Shown: in pieces, positions 6,107 to 8,133 of the stretch | How positions within the stretch are numbered: the stretch's first letter is position 1 | How the letters are laid out: each line of letters begins with the position of its first letter | Assembly (NCBI GenBank): GCA_020446665.1 | Contig: JAGREF010000361.1 | Location: forward strand, 1 to 8,133 | DNA: 8,133 nt | Reading direction: 5' to 3' | Source of the DNA: Sphingomonadaceae bacterium | GTDB lineage: Bacteria; Pseudomonadota; Alphaproteobacteria; Sphingomonadales; Sphingomonadaceae | Notes under the pieces: model-generated | The model's database searches: none | What the model was told of the DNA's origin: nothing | The model's input: the letters and a program-made list of their open reading frames with translations, nothing else | Program-made: the position numbers and the translations under genes

Positions 6107-6919
6107 TCAGAAGTAATAGCTCGCTCCATTGGCCACCAGCACCGATCCGTTGACGAAGCTGGCATCCTCGCTGGCGAGGAAGGCGACGGCGGAGGCGATT
6201 TCTGATGGATCGGCGAGGCGGCCAAGCGGGACGGAAGCCTCCATCGAAGCGATCCATTCGGGCGGAATGCCTTGCATGATCGGCGTATTGGTCGGTCCGG
6301 GTGCAACCGCGTTGACGCGGATCTTGCGCGGGGCCAGTTCGCGCGCCAGCTGACGGGTCAGGCCGATTACCGCCGCCTTGCTGGTGCAATAATGCGGGCT
6401 GCCTTCGCCTGATTGCGCACTGGTGGAGCTGATATTGATGATCGTGCCTGGATTGCCGTCTTCCGCCAGCACGCGGGCAAATTCGCGGCAGGTGTAGAAT
6501 GTGCCGTTGATATTGACTGCCAGCACACCGGCCCAGCCATCATCCTCCATATGGATCAGCTGATCGACGAAAATGTCGGAGCTGCCTTTCTCGGCCAGTT
6601 CTTCATTGCGCTGCGCCATGGCACCGTAGAATTGTTCTGATCCGTCATTGGCGGCCTGGCCGATCCCGGCATTGTTGACTGCGATGTCGAGCCGCCCGAA
6701 GGCTTCACGCGCCTGCCGCACGGCCGCGCGGACAGAGGCGGAATCCGCGACATTGCAGCCAAGGGCAAGCGTCGCCCCGCTGGCGGCGGCATCTTCCTGT
6801 TTCAGATCAAGCGCGGCGACCTGTGCGCCATCCTCCATCAACCGGGAGACGATGGCCGCACCAATCCCGCGTCCTGCGCCAGTGACGATGGCCGCCTTGC
6901 CCGCCAGTTTCCCGCTCAT
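6107..6919 (-). CDS. Classical short-chain dehydrogenase/reductase (SDR)
   Basis: A 270-residue NAD(P)-dependent oxidoreductase. The cofactor loop is TGAGRGIG (13-20), and D38 at the end of the second strand (VAALDL) points to NAD rather than NADP. NNAG is at 82-85, the structural Asn is N136, and the catalytic set is S164/S165, Y177 and K181 (YCTSK). APGPTNTPI follows, and FVNGSVLVANGA closes the protein. The Ser-Tyr loop is one residue shorter than in FabG. The NNAG-to-Asn distance is 53 residues, against 24 in E. coli FabG. The extra ~29 residues (about 92-121, charged, QFYGAMAQRNEELAEKG) probably form an added helical element near the substrate pocket. The ATG overlaps the stop of the upstream flavoprotein gene by 4 nt (ATGA) and has only a weak distant GGGGA, so translation is probably coupled. 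The likely job is oxidation of a ring hydroxyl or reduction of a ketone in the same pathway; the substrate is unknown. Confidence 0.93.
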   Translation of the reverse strand: MSGKLAGKAAIVTGAGRGIGAAIVSRLMEDGAQVAALDLKQEDAAASGATLALGCNVADSASVRAAVRQAREAFGRLDIAVNNAGIGQAANDGSEQFYGAMAQRNEELAEKGSSDIFVDQLIHMEDDGWAGVLAVNINGTFYTCREFARVLAEDGNPGTIINISSTSAQSGEGSPHYCTSKAAVIGLTRQLARELAPRKIRVNAVAPGPTNTPIMQGIPPEWIASMEASVPLGRLADPSEIASAVAFLASEDASFVNGSVLVANGASYYF

Positions 6920-8133
6920 GCTTGGTTGATCCCCAAGGCATCGCGCACTGCGATATAGCCGAAAGTCAGCGCCGGGCCGATGGTTACGCCTGCCCCCGGA
7001 TAGCTCTCGCCCATCGCAGAGGCGGCGTTGTTGCCAATGGCGTAAAGCCCTTCGATGACCTTGCCGCCATCCCCCACCACACGCGCGCGATCATCGGTCA
7101 GCAAGCCGCCATTGGTGCCAATATCGCCGGGATAGATTGGCATGGCGTAGAACGGCCCCTTCTCCAGCGGCTTGAGGCTGGGATTGGGAGTGACGGAAGG
7201 ATCGCCATACATCTTGTCATAGGCTGCCTCGCCCCGGTGGAAATCGGGGTCTTCGCCCTTGGCTGCGCCTTCATTGAAGCGCGCAATCGTCCCTTCCAGC
7301 GCAGCCGGGTCCACGCCCATATCCTGCGCCAGCTCAACAATGGTCGCGCCCTTCTTCAGGATCGTCTTGACCATGCCGTTCTGCGCCCAGTCCGGCACCA
7401 GCGGCAGCAGCGGGCCGACCGGATATTTGTGGCGATAGGAGTGATCAAACACGAACCATGTCGGGCTGGCATCGCCATGCTCGGCCTCGCGCCGGGCCAT
7501 TTGCTGGCCGACAATGTGATAGCTGGCCGCTTCGTTGAGGTAACGCTCGCCCTTCTGGTTGACCATGATGCAGCCGGGCAGGGCGCGTTCAATGGTGCAC
7601 AGCCGCCCGCGATCTTCACCGGGGACATAGAACACTGGCGCGGCCCAGGCCGAGTGCATGTTCATGGTCTGCGCACCGACTGACTGTCCGGCGCGTATTG
7701 AATCCCCGGTATTGCCGCTGGTGCCGCCCGAATAGAGCGCACTCTTGTAGAGCGGGGCGTTCTCATCGCGCATCTGCTGGTTCTTGTCGAAACCGCCTGC
7801 GGCCAGCACCACGCCCTTGCGTGCACGGATACGCAGCGCCTTGCCGCGATGGCGGATGACAGCGCCGGTGACTTTGCCACCTTCCTCCACCAGCTCTTCC
7901 AGCGGGCTTTCCAGCCACAGTGGCACCTTGCGTTCATTGAGCGCCATGCGCAGCCCGCCTACCAGCGCATTACCCAATGTCAGGCGGCGATCCTTGCGGC
8001 TCTTGAAACGGAACGGCCAGTCGAACCAGTAGCGCGCAAGGCTTTTGGCCAGCTTCCACCACCAGCCCTTCTGGCGAAACAGCAGGATATAGGTTTCGTC
8101 AAAATGCCAGTTGAGATAGCCGAACAGGCTGGC
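6916..8133 (-). CDS. 3-ketosteroid-delta1-dehydrogenase-like FAD flavoprotein, 5' partial
   Basis: The frame stays open to the right edge, giving 405 C-terminal residues. The N-terminal FAD-binding GxGxxG lies outside the window, and the in-frame TTG at 7977 is not the start. Family marks in order are RRLTLGNALVGGL (about residues 49-61), the KGVVLAAGGFDKN strand, GNTGDSIRAGQSVGAQ followed by MHSAW, the IMVNQKGERYLNEA segment, the GTNGGLLTDDRARVV segment, and the closing GLYAIGNNAASAMG...YPGAG...GPALTFGYIA. The Tyr-Pro-Gly-Ala-Gly (Y378, G382 here) corresponds to the Tyr487/Gly491 pair of Rhodococcus erythropolis KstD1, which polarises the C3 carbonyl. The KstD superfamily dehydrogenates 3-keto steroids or related cyclic ketones at the 1,2 position and also includes 4-ene and 5-alpha forms, so the exact substrate is open. 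It is translationally coupled to the SDR gene by an ATGA overlap, suggesting consecutive steps. Confidence 0.9.
   Translation of the reverse strand, partial: ASLFGYLNWHFDETYILLFRQKGWWWKLAKSLARYWFDWPFRFKSRKDRRLTLGNALVGGLRMALNERKVPLWLESPLEELVEEGGKVTGAVIRHRGKALRIRARKGVVLAAGGFDKNQQMRDENAPLYKSALYSGGTSGNTGDSIRAGQSVGAQTMNMHSAWAAPVFYVPGEDRGRLCTIERALPGCIMVNQKGERYLNEAASYHIVGQQMARREAEHGDASPTWFVFDHSYRHKYPVGPLLPLVPDWAQNGMVKTILKKGATIVELAQDMGVDPAALEGTIARFNEGAAKGEDPDFHRGEAAYDKMYGDPSVTPNPSLKPLEKGPFYAMPIYPGDIGTNGGLLTDDRARVVGDGGKVIEGLYAIGNNAASAMGESYPGAGVTIGPALTFGYIAVRDALGINQA

Noticed and set aside
6922..7683. Plus-strand open frame opposite the KstD-like flavoprotein
   Set aside because: The minus-strand frame carries continuous family motifs; the antisense frame shows none and is a shadow.

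Overview
The window (8,133 bp, roughly 60% G+C by eye) looks like part of a catabolic gene cluster from an alphaproteobacterium of the sphingomonad type (Novosphingobium, Sphingobium, Sphingopyxis and relatives). The reasons are a large TonB-dependent receptor of the 'IVVTAQKR...GRNS(L)AGAVNLITRKP' style packed among flavin dehydrogenases, short-chain dehydrogenases, NTF2/SnoaL-like proteins and a VOC protein. The taxonomic call is an inference from gene style, not from a marker gene. No RNA gene, mobile element, CRISPR array or regulator gene was seen.

Layout, left to right. (1) 1-1095, +: the C-terminal 364 residues of a FAD-binding fumarate-reductase/ketosteroid-dehydrogenase-like flavoprotein, cut by the left edge. 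(2) 1119-1943, -: a sugar-phosphate-isomerase/epimerase-like TIM barrel, convergent with (1). (3) 1977-2447, +: a small NTF2/SnoaL-like protein, divergent from (2) with only 33 bp between the starts. (4) 2477-4822, -: a 781-residue TonB-dependent outer-membrane receptor, convergent with (3). (5) 4823-4982: a 160-bp divergent intergenic region, the only sizeable non-coding stretch, with two inverted repeats and a plausible promoter for the receptor. (6) 4983-5621, +: a second NTF2/SnoaL-like protein, followed 23 bp later by (7) 5645-6097, +: a VOC-fold protein whose usual metal ligands are mostly replaced and whose G+C is low. (8) 6107-6919, -: a classical SDR with an insert of about 29 residues. 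Its start overlaps by 4 nt the stop of (9) 6916-8133, -: a KstD-like FAD dehydrogenase cut by the right edge.

Working model (inference): the receptor brings a bulky hydrophobic substrate across the outer membrane. The two flavoproteins introduce or reduce ring or enone double bonds, the SDR interconverts hydroxyl and keto groups, and the NTF2-fold proteins, the VOC protein and the TIM barrel perform isomerisation, hydration/dehydration or lyase steps. A steroid, terpenoid or other alicyclic compound fits best, but the sequence does not fix the substrate. Control probably centres on the 160-bp divergent region.
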